Origin: Guyanagaster necrorhizus
Taxonomy: Eukaryota; Basidiomycota; Agaricomycetes; Agaricales; Physalacriaceae
Assembly: GCF_019112545.1 (NCBI RefSeq)
Contig: NW_025064892.1
Coordinates: forward strand, 124,001-188,000
Length of the DNA: 64,000 nt
Direction: 5' to 3'
Position 1 is the stretch's first letter. Each line of letters begins with the position of its first letter. The position numbers and the translations under genes were made by a program. Shown piece after piece: positions 32,089 to 43,510 of the stretch. The notes under the pieces are model-generated. The model did not search any database. It had not been told where the DNA came from and was given only the letters and a program-made list of their open reading frames with translations.

Positions 32089-34277
32089 ATGATAACGAGC
32101 TGGCCTCGAAAATCTCACGACCATGGCAATCCAGGCCAGGGCTCGCCGTTGACGACGGTCGGGGAATCCCGCAGCAATGACAGCGAGGGTAATAACCGAG
32201 GCTCCTCGCCGGACCCAACGCGTCGACGGTCATCGAGTGATTCCGCAACACCAACGCAGACGCCAGTACCGCCGAGTCTGCGCATTTTATCATCATCTGG
32301 AGGTCAGCCGGAATCAGGCCGGAGCCATCTTTTCTCGCTGTCGGACGCGCCGAGCTCGGTATCCTCGTCGTCGCGGAAGCTTGGTTTGTTCACAGATAAA
32401 CTGTCGCATTTGGCTGGGCATCATCACCACGGACATGGTTCTGGTCATTCGGTGATGCCGAAGCCTAGTTCCCTGAATCCAGCCCTTCTACTACACCCTC
32501 ACGGTCGAAATCCCGAACCAGTGGGGTCTCCGACTTCACCTACCTTTCCTCCGTCACCCACGATGTCGAATCCGAACAAGGTTCATACATCGCCTTCAAA
32601 GGTGATCATCACACTTCTAAGTTGGGAAGCCAACAATTGATACCTTGTGCTTCCAGGCTTCCTACGGGCGCACTTACGACTCTAAACTTGTTACTCGCGA
32701 AATGCATCGTCTAGGAAATCTTGCTCACCTTCCCTCCGGTATACCTACTCTCTCGCAGGCACCTTCCGTCAGCTCTCTCGCTCTACCAGCACCGGGTGCA
32801 ATGTCACAGGCCAACATGGCCTCTACATCAGGCTCAGATCCGTGGGGTACATTACATGTGCATATTCTGCCACTCTTTAACGGTGAACCATTGAGGATAC
32901 CTATGTGAGTCGTCTTGTACTTACCTCGTTCGTCCAACCTGATCAAGTTAGAGAGAATCTGAATATGCTCGTGAAAGCTCACATAGCGACGGCTGCATCG
33001 TCACCTTCGAAGGCGCTTGCCACACTGGAATACGACACTTCAGAGCTTATTGGATCCGGAATGCGAACACTAAACGCGAAACTGGCTGAGAAAGAAGACG
33101 ATAAACTCGTCGGACGCATTGTCGAAATATGGGGATTCTTCTGGGACCAGGTCTTGCCCTACGTCGAAGGGGTATGTCCGACCAGATCGGTTTACTCATT
33201 GTCAGCTAATGTGCCTACAGGCATTGCTCCCTCTGCAGACAGACCCTCTTCTCTCTTCACTCTATCGCACCCCCAAGCGTCCGTCGTCACCAAGTCGTCA
33301 GAATAATAAAGGCTCAATGTCAACATCTCTTGGCACCTCTTTGCAACTCTCTACGCAGCACATAGACGTCCGCACCGTCGCTCTTCGATCGTTTCGTGAT
33401 AAGGTCATCCTGCCACTAGCTCCGCGGCTCAAAGCACGGCTTTCTATGGCAAATAGGCAGGATAATTTTCAAGAAACCGCCGGATATCAACAACCTCGAC
33501 TACAGCAAATGTTCGTTGCTATATTGATTGGATGCTTCCATCTTAGCTGATCAGATCATGGCTGAAGGCTGCTCGTGCTTACATCGCAGAGCCGGTATCG
33601 AACGCCCACGTTCTCCCTTACAGCGCAACCTCCCCAACCGTCCACTGGAGAAGCTGCAGTATTAGAACTCCTCAGGATTCTTCGCTCCCCAAGCCCTCAG
33701 TTTGATGGCCGCCAAACCGTGAAGGCTTCTACCGGTCGAGCTAGAGCGCCTAGTTTCCTATCTGGTGGTCTCCCGCGTGATCGGCGAGGCCGGATAGCTC
33801 AGAAGCAAAGAGGTGCAAGCGCCCCCAACTTAGTCAGCAACATGCTTATGGCTGGAGACGATGGCGATCCTTATGGAGGCGAAACACTTCGAGTAGGAAC
33901 CGGAGGGACGTTGGTTGATACTGAGCGGGAAAGGGAACGAGAGAAGGAACGAGAATTCCTGGAAGCGTTAAGGTTGTGCAGTCGTCGTTATGGTGATCAC
34001 TTGTGCTAACATTTGATGTCTGTAGAAGCCCAGATCCTGAGAGCAGTAATCCAAGAGCAAGCGTTGGAGGATGGGGACTTGGTATGGGACATGAAGATAG
34101 TGGAAAGATTGAAGAGGAGGAGGACGAGCCGTTGGACTGGGACCAGGCGCAGGTACGTTGAATGTTCTCTCTCTTCGCCAAACTTGAATGCTCATGTCAA
34201 TCCAGGCTGTTGTGGAACGTATGGTTGGTATGAATTCGTCAGCGCCAGAATCGACTGCAAAGAAACGAGGGACATGA
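32089..34277 (+). CDS. HbrB-like / PRR5-type TORC2 subunit
   Basis: Homologue of yeast Bit61/Bit2 and human PRR5 (Protor), non-catalytic subunits of TOR complex 2, which controls actin polarity and plasma-membrane sphingolipid signalling. The HbrB domain is clear: DPWGTLHVHILPLFNGEPLR, EDLNMLVKAHI or its near equivalent, YDTSELIGSGMRTLNAKLAE, then LVGRIVEIWGFFWDQVLPYV, EGALLPLQTDP and HIDVRTVALRSFRDKVILPL. A Ser/Pro-rich N-terminus of ~170 residues with a His-rich patch (HLAGHHHHGHGSGHS) precedes it, and a disordered tail with a DTEREREREKEREF helix follows. Introns near 32600, 32905, 33175, 33511 (acceptor CTGAAG), 33974 and 34156 restore the frame. It is divergent from SFR1 across 148 bp. 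Confidence 0.85.
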
Positions 34278-35267
34278 GCAGAAACGAAGTAATTCCTTGA
34301 ATTTATATGTAATAGTATTGTCATGATCGGCGTGTTCAGTTGTACAATATATCATCCATGATTTCCAGATCCTCCACTCGAGAGATTACAAGAAGGTCGC
34401 TACTAGGCAGTATTTGGCACCGTCGTTTCGTCTTGCCAGGAAATAGTTATATATACTAGCGGACGATAAGGTGGACCGCTTGTCAGCCTTTCTCTACTAG
34501 ACGTTCATGGTCTCATTCATTACCGACGCAAACCAGATTGGTAGATCGGATAGATCTCGAAATAGGTCGAAACGCTAGAAGTAAAGGTCTTCGCGCAGTC
34601 GTTTGATCATGACTCGCATTCCGCATCAGACTGGAGCCACCAGCAGCGAAAGCGCATTATCAGCCGGCTATAAAACTCTTATGTAGAGGTTGCCTTGGAT
34701 GAGAAGAGTGCCAATTAAGGGTCCCAATCAAGCGCGGCAACAGACACACCATCGAAGAATGTATATGGACACTGCTACCATCATGTTTGCACTGGCAGAA
34801 GAGGATAAGAAGGAAGAAATTATCAAGCGCTTCGGAGCGAATTCTTCCATTTAATTGTCTCTCCGTTCCTTCACAAAGGCAAGGTCATGGGAAAACCAGA
34901 AGTGTTTAGCATGTATATCCAGAAGGGCTATATGGACGAATGAACAAGGAACGGGATCCACAAGACGCTGAAGATAAAAGCAAGGAGACACAGAATACGG
35001 AGGATAGCAGGGATGCCCGTAAAGAATGGTCGCTTTGATAGGTGACTATACCAAGAAGTTCACTACCAGACAACAATCGCTGGTAGTCACGGAAATAATG
35101 TTTAGCTTGAAAAACCAGCCTGTGCGAGATATATGCGTCATGGCGTTTGTTGTTGAACATAAAAAAGAGTATGCACAATGCTTTGTCATAGGTAGACGGT
35201 GCCACTCAACCTCTTCCGGAAACGCAGGCATGGGCCCCGGATTATCCAGAGAGAAAGCTGGGCACGT
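34278..35267. other. No gene seen
   Basis: Only short frames. The right part may carry decayed sequence belonging to the phosphotransferase-like relic at 35268-35535. Confidence 0.4.
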
Positions 35268-35535
35268 CACAGTATTTGTCTGAGCTCTGCTGCGACGAGA
35301 CAAGTCTGGTCATTCATAGTAGGCGTCAGCTCAGAGAGCGGAGTGCCTCTGAGCTTCTGCTCGATAATGTACGTGCACGGTGGTACTTCGGAGTGGTCGA
35401 CAATGATAGCGTACGCTCTGGGCACTGGAATGGAGGCTTTGGTGTGAACGAACAGCGCAGCGTGACCTTCTCGCTCGCCTCGGTGACGAGGTCATCGCCG
35501 ACGTCCACCACTATGGCCCGGTTGGTGGAACGGAG
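35268..35535 (-). pseudogene. Relic of an aminoglycoside-phosphotransferase-like kinase
   Basis: The minus strand reads YDTLRSTNRAIVVDVGDDLV in one frame and, after a +1 jump, EGHAALFVHTKASIPVPRAY, AIIVDHSEVPPCTYIIEQKL, RGTPLSELTP and VAAELRQIL, then a stop. The segment ending in SIPVPRAY, followed by a beta strand and ...GTPLSEL, is the N-lobe pattern of the APH/choline-kinase-like family that is expanded in Agaricomycetes. The catalytic HGD loop and the C-lobe are not found downstream. The frame jump plus truncation indicates a dead copy. Function of intact relatives is mostly unknown, and antibiotic resistance should not be inferred. Confidence 0.5.
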
Positions 35536-36037
35536 AGTGTCATAAGTTGGGATCCTTTTTGAATCCTCTGTCCGACATAATCAAGAGTCCAGCATAATGT
35601 TGGGCTGTTGGATGGCGGAACTGCAGGTGCATGAGGTAGAAAACTTCAAAGCAACTTGCCGGAATATACAATTTCAACGAACATGTTCTCGCAAATCCCA
35701 CCATAGTCATGGTAGTTCTATACTACCGCGGGCTGTAACCAGCCGTAACAGCTTCCTCTATGGCAAGCCGACAATAGAAACCAACTCTTATGTACCTATT
35801 CCCGTTGAATGATTCTTCAACCTTCAGTCAAGGCAGGTTAAGAGATACAGTTGTTCAGTAATATATCCAGAGAGCACGTTACATGTCGAGGCGTTAAGCA
35901 GAACAAGAAAGAAAAGGGATAACTTATACAGAAACATGTCAAGGTAATGCAAATGAAGGAAAATCAACAGTGAAAAATCAATGCAAATAATGTCAAAATA
36001 AACAAGGTGGATAGTATGGACATGATACTACAGACCG
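35536..36037. other. No gene seen
   Basis: AT-rich; probably the 3' untranslated region of the Byr4-like gene in its right half. Confidence 0.4.
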
Positions 36038-38607
36038 TTAATATTTGCGAGTCGCCAACGTCCGAATATCATATAGGAATGAGCGGTCCGGCTCAGTGAA
36101 GGCATCCTGTCGCGACAAAGCACTCTTCCAACACTTTATTTCGGCGCGATGGCGTGCTTCTGCCTCACGGCACTTTTGTACAAAGTGTTCGTCGATACCA
36201 CACACCATCGACGCTCCTGAAAAGCGCTCGCTATCGGCTTCGGATGCAGTTCGTGTGCGACAGCACCCAGCGGTTGGCACTGAAGCTACTGAAGATCCAT
36301 TAGCACTTGACGCTGCCATGGAGGCATCCGACGTAGCAAGAACGGCTTTGATGGTACCACCCTTGGTCTCCCATCCGTCACCGTCTTCCTCGTCGTCGGC
36401 CAAATTGGCGAACACATCCGGCTCCTCGTCTTCAGGCGGTAAGGTTGATATCCAGCACAGGCGCGCCGGATCGAATATCATGTTTCCCACTATCCGCGCA
36501 CCTGACGCGAACGAAGGGGCGGGAGACCCAAGGGATGACCCCGTAAGATGTGTAATGAGAGCTGGTCGGGTGGAAGCAACGTCAAAGTCTTTCAGGACTT
36601 GCTCGTTTCCCTCCCACCGAAGAGTTTGAGGGTTCCATTTCATGTCGCCAACAACTGAATTTACTTTAGAGACGAAGGGCAACACAAAATCCCGAAAACC
36701 AACGAACCTTTAGACGCTTTCGTGCCGCCCAAATTCCGTATTAGGGTAGGCTTCTTGAGTTCAGTTGGAGATGTCAAGTTCTTCCGTTTTTTCTTAGGAG
36801 ACTGGGGCTTCTGAGTAACTAATTCGGATCTGCTTCGGCGTTTCGACAGTGAAGCAAACGCAGAAGATGCAGGAGAATCTGATGAAGAAAAAGAAAGAGC
36901 TAAGCAAAATGCGCCGGACCAAGAAACGTACAACTTACCTGACGGTTCACAACGTCCTTGTTTACGGACGACACTCTTATCTGCAAGCTTCGACGGTGAA
37001 AAGCTGGCGGCAGGAATGCGATTTCCGTAACCTTTAGGTTGAACACGAAAACGACTCTCTTTATCCCGGTCCGTGGGTAGGTCTGCAATCGCGTCAAGCT
37101 CGGTGCCATCTCCATAAATGCATTGGCGCTTTGGTTTGCGGAGTACCTTAGGGATTGACTGTGGTGGTAATGTCCGAGTTAACTTAGACAGACTGGATGG
37201 AGGTCGCGCAGGTGCGGGTGATGACGTCCGGAACGGTGACTGTGCCCTCGGAGACGATGAGCGACCAAATAACGCAGAAAGGGCAGGACGTGACTTGAGG
37301 CGCCCTATAGTGGGTATAGTCAGACGGAGCGCGGCAGTGTTAGAGGAAGGTGTGGAAGGGCGCGTGGGTGGCACTTCATAATTCTGATGCTGACTCGTGG
37401 AAGCCTTATGTGACTTGGCACGCGACGCAGCAGTCGATTCCCCATAGCGCGCACCTTTACATGCTGGTGATGAGGATGCTGACGCTTGGGCGCCTGATTC
37501 CATCAGAGAAGACAGCGATGCTTTCCTCGTCAACCTTTTCGCCGGTATGGCGGCAGCAGGGGCAAGGCCTGTGTGGGACTTCTGACCTCGTAGACTACCG
37601 GGTTTCAAAGATGAAGATGAGTCAGAGGGATATGGCTGGAAACTCTGCACTTTTGCCGCGGGTTGCAGTGACGGTGATGGGGAGAACCTGAGCTTCTGAA
37701 GTTGCCGGGCAGAGGAAACTGGAGGATGATTGACGGGGGACTTGGCACGATTCACCCGCGATGGCAGCCTCCATACCTTCTGAAGGGACAAGCTGTTGCT
37801 TCGGTTGGCAGACCGCAATAACGGCGAGCGCTGAGGTTTCAGCAGACGACTGGGGCTGAAGTCGACATCATCGTTAATGACTAGTCCCATTTCAAAATCA
37901 TCATCTGGATCAGGACTAGCCACCTTGAGTTGGTTATCCATCGTGACCGCCGCCTTCTTCTTGTTCAGAATCGAGGTGAGGTGGCGTTGGCCCAAATCCG
38001 CAGGAATAATTAGGCCTTCTAGGACCCCTTCATCATCGTCATCCTCTTCTGTCTCCGTCCCTGGAGTGGACACTGAAGACGTAGAGTTGGACGACGGAGA
38101 AGTATCAGCGAAGCCTAACGTGGAGTAGGCATCCGAGGACTGCGAAGACGTAGTTTGGTCTTTGTCTCCCCATTCCAGCGAAGTCTTGGAGGCACGATGG
38201 TTGAGAGTCAAAGGGACCAATGAAAGCCGGGTGACACCAGAAGGCAATGAAAATGCGTCTTCGAAGTCATCTTCGTCGGATGTTCGCATAGTTGGGACAA
38301 CGGACTTTGGTTTGGGTAGAGCAGCAAATTTGATTGTCGATGCACCCTCGTCATCGTCATCATCATCTCCGATGTCCTGTAGGGATGACAGAGGGCGAAT
38401 GATATGCATCTGCGCGGAAGTAGCAGACGGAAAAGGATCATAAATTTGAGCGCCTCCAGTATGTCCAAGATCCATTTCTATGTCCCAATCCTCATCTTCT
38501 TCATCTTTGTTGATAGTATGTATTGATTGACCTTCCGGAAGATCAAAGTCTGCGTCAGGCCATTCTTCTCGAGCGGCGGCGGCGGTTGGAGCAGGGATGG
38601 TGGTCAT
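36038..38607 (-). CDS. BYR4: Byr4/Bfa1-like scaffold of the septation checkpoint GAP
   Basis: In yeasts Byr4/Bfa1 binds Cdc16/Bub2 to form the two-component GAP that restrains the Spg1/Tem1 GTPase on spindle poles, controlling septation and mitotic exit. The N-terminus matches the family (EEWPDADFDLPEGQSIHTIN, DEEDEDWDIEMDLG), as does the C-terminal region VVGDMKWNPQTLRWEGNEQV, then ARIVGNMIFDPARLCWI, PDVFANLADDE and FLYDIRTLA before the stop. Between them is a long Ser/Pro-rich region with a conserved-looking QCIYGDGTELDAIADLPTDR. Two introns (donors GTAAGT near 36942 and GTTCGT near 36710) are needed to join it. Start MTTIPAPT at 38607 is the first plausible ATG; an open frame continues upstream. 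Total about 820 residues, larger than yeast Byr4. Confidence 0.8.
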
Positions 38608-39977
38608 GGCGGAAGGGAAGGGAGATAGATATGTGTCGCGCGATACGCTACAGAGATACAACAAGCGAAATGAGGGCAGTAAAATGAGTCGTCGAGGGAA
38701 TGGAAGAGGTCAATGGTGCATGGGAAAATGGAAACAAAGGGTCGCAGGAGGCGGATGGGATAGGATTAGGGCGCCAAAGAAGAAATTGAAGATTCTACCG
38801 GCAGACAATCGTAGGCTTTTGATGAAGGATGAAATGTGAGCACAGGATACTAGCAAAAGTATCGAGCCCGTAGTGAAAGGCGATGAAGAATGATGTGTGA
38901 CGAAGATAACAAGTGTTACGATGGGTCACGGCGCAATTTCAACTTACGTCAGCGCCACATCTAGAGTTGAAGCTCCGAATATTGAAATATTCAGTCCCAG
39001 ACGGCCCGAATCGGGTCTAGCCGTTTGCTAATTCCTAACTCCGAGTCGTCGGGGCCATTGGAATGTAATTCCATCTCCCCACGCGTCGTGGTCCGTGGAA
39101 GCATCGTGGTCAAGGTCTTGGGCGTGGTTACCCTCAATTAGGTCCGGCCTCAATATTTCCTAGCTTACATTGCTATCCATGCCTTTGGAGCTGAAATAGT
39201 ATGGGTTACAGGCGATATCGATATCTTCGTTATATGTCTCCGCACCAACAATCCACAAGTCACACGGCCTGTGCTTACTGTCTTCTGAGCTTCTCCGCTT
39301 CACTTAACTTACTACTTCTGTGGGCCACGCTGTCAGTATCATAACTGTGGGCATTTTCGATTACTATTTTTCCGACGTATCTCAGCCATCGAACTGACAC
39401 GGATGTCATTCTTACAAACTAATGTCGACCCTATGAAAAAGAGTACTTCCATTTTCACGTTCCCCTCCGTGTATCATGGCATGCCATTGCTGGCCCATTC
39501 GATTAGACAAACCACATCGCCTTCAGAGATGCAGTGCCGTAGCCACAATAACATGGATTCCCTTCAGTCAAGAAATAGCTCGAGAGTTGCCGTTCACGAC
39601 TACGCAGTGTGAGTGATATTCTCTCTTACCTCTGAATGGAAGAAATATCACCTCATCTTGGAGCAGAATCCAGCATTCCGGACTTGTGCGGTACAAATCT
39701 TCTTGGTCTTACCGTCACACACGTTAGTCCTTGTTATGTTCACGTTGAGATTCATAGCGATAGCACCTGGTTCCACACGGGAACGTGCTCATCTTCCGAT
39801 TCTTCCCCATCAGTGCTTCAACATTTGATTACGTGCTGCGCCACAGTTGTTAATGTCTTATTTTTATCCCTTAGCTACCGACTACCATACGATAAACACG
39901 ACACCGGGGATCCTTAAAAGCCATGTATTCTCTCATCAAGGAGACAACGTTCCCAGAGAACACTCGGTCATCCACCA
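38608..39977. other. 1.37 kb intergenic region, no gene seen
   Basis: Between divergent Byr4-like and aspartic-protease genes. It shows short frames only, with a notable absence of splice-linked coding pieces. It probably contains both promoters. I saw no repeat. Confidence 0.45.
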
Positions 39978-41650
39978 ATGGCTCTCACCTTCTTTTGGAT
40001 CCTTGCTGTGCCCCCTCTCTTGTGCAGCGCGCTCCCGTCTACTACACCTCATGTAGGCATTAGCATCCCTTTGTCGAAACGTACACCGCAGCTTTCCGTC
40101 AATGGAGTCGTCGACCGTGATTTCCTCAATGCACAGGTCAACAAGGTTCATAAGTAGGTCACTTTGCTATATAACTACCCCACATTGACTAATCACATAT
40201 TTTGCAGTAAAATCGCGCGGGGTTTCGCAGCATACAAGAAGAACACAGGAAAAGTGCACCCCAGTAACACCAAGCATATTACTCGACGGAGCACTGGAGC
40301 CGATGCACTGCAAGATGATTCTCAAGTTCTTTGGCAAGGCACCGTTCAAGTTGGAACCCCAGCTGTGAATTTCACTGGTAAGAACCAAGATACGAGTGCG
40401 CCACAGGCATGTTAACTTCGTGATGGATATCAGTGGACTTTGATACCGGTAAGCCAACAGCTTCGTATTTGTCGCCATACGGCATCAGCTATATTTTTTG
40501 AAAAGGCAGCAGTGATTTCTTCCTTCCTGGTCCTGATTGCGACTCAAGCTGTGACGGGCATACGATCTACAATACATCCAGCAGCTCTTCAGCCGAGGAT
40601 CAGGACCAGAAGTTCAGCTTGGCTTATGGTGATGGTTCAACTGTGGAAGGGAACATCTTTACAGACACATTCACTATCGCAGGGCTGACCGTCAGTAACC
40701 CCGACCTTCGTTCCCCTCTTGAATCATTCTAGTTTACATACTTGGCAGGGAACCAATCAATCCATTGGAGCAGCAACAACATACTCCTCCGGATTCTCCA
40801 TCGACAATTTCCAACCAGATGGTCTCGTCGGAATGGCCTTCAAAGAAATATCCGACTTCGGCGACGACCCCGTATTCCAAACTCTTGTCAGTCAAGGCGT
40901 AGTGACTGCGCCAGAATTTGCGTTTGAGCTCAGCACCTCCGGCGCGGAGTTGTTCTTGGGTGGCGTCAACACGAACAAGTTTACTGGTTCTTTCACCACG
41001 AGTCAAGTCTCCAATACTGTATGTTCTCTTCTATTCAATTCAGTGCTTGACATCAAGATTGACACGCGACGGTAGGGATTTTGGCAGATCAGTATGGATT
41101 CCGCAAATGTTGACGGAGAAGCCGTGGTCGGGAATTTGTCTGCTATCATTGATACCGGAACCACATTGATTATCGGAGACACAAAGAGCGTCTCTGAACT
41201 CTATGATTCGATCAGTGGTTCCAAAGATGCTTCGCAGACAGTAGGCGATGGTTACTTCACCGGTAATTACCTATTTTCGTTATTACTGTGCCATCTGACC
41301 CATTTGCATGTTTTAGTTCCTTGCGATAGCATTCCCAATATTAGTTTAACTTTCGGTGGAAAGGCATTCTCGATTAGTGCAGATACTTTCAATGTAGGTC
41401 AAGCTGAGCAAGGATCGTCTGATTGCATTGGCGGCATTGTCGGTGAAGACGTCGGAGGTAAGCGATTTTCATCATTTTGGGTTTCCAGTGTGCTGAAGGA
41501 ACCGTTCCAGATGCATGGGTCGTGGGGGACGTCTTCCTTCAGAACGTGTACACCTGTAAGTTGTCTGGTTCTCATTGTAACGCCCCTCCTGATGATGCTG
41601 AAGCATTCAATGTCGAGAACGAAACAGTAGGATTTGCGAGTCTCGCGTAA
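39978..41650 (+). CDS. Secreted pepsin-like aspartic protease
   Basis: A1-family endopeptidase acting outside the cell or in the vacuole. The signal peptide is about residues 1-18 (MALTFFWILAVPPLLCSA); a propeptide follows with a dibasic Lys-Arg (SKRTPQL) and ends near KHITRRSTG. The mature chain shows the first catalytic motif split by an intron (VDFDTGSSDFFLPG), the flap tyrosine in LAYGDGSTVEG, the hydrophobic PDGLVGMAFKEIS, and the second catalytic motif LSAIIDTGTTLIIGD. Paired cysteines occur at CDSSC and at CDSIPN...DCIGG. It ends NVENETVGFASLA. About eight introns are needed; all restore the frame, the last using the acceptor GCTGAAG. No C-terminal GPI signal is visible. It stands alone and is not in a protease cluster. 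Confidence 0.92.
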
Positions 41651-41844
41651 CTTGTTAGAATGAGAAATATCTGGTAGTATCTGTGAGATATATAGTACAG
41701 CTCTGTATCAAGTTCGAATATTCGAAGGCTATCCATTTTCTGGGATATGGAAAACGCGCCGTGATGACGAAGATGGCGACAAGCGGATACAGAGTCCGTC
41801 CCCATCATTCGCGGCGGAACGATAGAACCGACTCCTGTCACCTT

Positions 41845-42564
41845 CTACTTCCTTTGAGTACGTACACGAGGATCACCACGCTCGCTCCTTTTTTTCAATT
41901 TTTCTTGTCGTTTACTGATTGCAGGTTCTTTCTCCGGGACATCATTTGCGCCGGCCGCCGCTGCTCTTCCCAGAAGTAGTGGAGAAATGGCGGATGTCCA
42001 CAGTTTGAATACAGCGTATAACGGAATCTGAATTAAATAGTCAAAGAACAAGAAGACATACATTACGATATGAAACGCACCACCATATATAACCACCAAA
42101 ACCATTCACCAAAAGCGCCGCTTCCGACCTGGCATGCCCCTACCGTACTACGTTAAACCACGTATCGTAGGAAGGATATGAGAATCAAAGACTTGCATGT
42201 TATATATACCACATCAAAACACCACTCGATTACGCCAGGTTGACCGAGATCTTCACCATACGACATGAGTGTGCCGGTCGTTGGATCGCGCCTGGTCGTC
42301 CCGATTTTTATCAGGTAGTTGGAAAGAAAGAATCCTGGGAAGAATGTTGCGATATATATACCCAGCGAAGTTTTGGACGGAGGCAAAGAATTCCTTCTGA
42401 ACAGGAAACGCAAAACGAGAGAGAGGATGGTTGGAAGGAATAGGCCTAGTCGTAACTGCTTGACTATGGTTTCATTCTGGTTGGCTTAACATGCAATAAG
42501 TACATAGATGAAAGGTTGAAGGTAAGAAAAGGATACCGATTCGTTTTGCGGAGGCATTGGCCAT
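41845..42564 (-). CDS. SND2: SND2/TMEM208 ER membrane protein
   Basis: Component of the SRP-independent targeting route that inserts membrane proteins with downstream or C-terminal anchors into the ER. About 185 residues. The start MANASAKRIANQNETIVKQL is the family N-terminus; LGLFLPTILSLVLRFLFRRN, LGIYIATFFPGFFLSNYLIK and GAFGEWFWWLYMVIPLYAVF form membrane segments; the signature LMSYGEDLGQPGVIEWCFDV and LWTSAISPLLLGR follow the family pattern. The tail is basic and ends RVRTQRK. The first intron ends at the acceptor GTTAAG. The second intron (42140-42196) starts with GC (AT|GCAAGT), and no GT alternative keeps the conserved VVYITWACQVG. The gene converges on the aspartic protease with 194 bp between stops. 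Confidence 0.92.
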
Positions 42565-43510
42565 GGTGCACGAAGAAGGAAGGAAAGAAGCCGAGTGTGA
42601 TCGAGTCGGCGTTGGCCGATTGTTGCCTTGGATCCATCACATTCGGTGAAGACTCTAAAAAAGCATGGTCCAATGCATTGTACTGGCAAGCAGATATACT
42701 TGAACAGCAGAAGGAATCCACAGTACATACCCGAAGCAATAAAACGTAGGAATATTATTCACACATGTATATTATGATTCGCCTTGTCTCACTAGCCGCA
42801 TTCGGGGCATCCGTAACGTACTTAAAAAAGTTCATTGAGCGGGTGTGTAGGTCCCGGCATTTCCCTTGCTTGGAGACACGACGCGAAGGTCGGTTGCAAG
42901 TAACGCAACATAAATATTTAGCCACCGAAACAATCATCCTGTCGAGCCTAGCTCTTTGGTCTCGGACTCGTTAATTACCTGTCGAAAATGCTCTCTCGAC
43001 GCGAATGAATAATATTGGATATGTCACGACTCAATAAATGAATCCCGACCACTGATATGGCCGCCGCAAGTATTGCCATCGTTCCACTTGTTCCGATACA
43101 TAATATCCGGGGCGAAGAATCCTCCCCTTTTATCCCCCACATCTTTCTGTTATGGCATTTACAAGTTTTAAATGCATAAAAGATATTATTAAATACGCTG
43201 CGCTCCTCGAATCGCAGTCACCCCTTCCGATAACTCGGCATTTAGCTACGTACCATAGGGCAGAGTGAATGGATACGGCAGCGAGGTGAGACAAACAGAC
43301 AAAGAGAAAAAAGAGGAAGTAGCACCCGGGCGAGAGGAACAATGGAATTACGCGACTGTTATTGTTCCCACGTGGGATTCCTAATGGAGAAGCCGACTAA
43401 AAGGGATCTCGCATGCTTGAGGCCGAGCACTAGACCTAACCTTCACGACCTGCGACGATTTCTTTGTTTCTCTACTTTATCTTCTGACGAGCCGACTGGG
43501 TTTTTTTGCG
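42565..43510. other. Divergent intergenic region, no gene seen
   Basis: Between the SND2 and BEM1 start codons. BEM1 leader sequence probably occupies the right part, which carries a T-tract at 43500-43507 immediately before the ATG. Confidence 0.45.

Noticed and set aside
35268..35535. Antibiotic-resistance gene of the aminoglycoside phosphotransferase type
   Set aside because: Only an N-lobe relic is present, and the fungal APH-like family is not known to confer such resistance.
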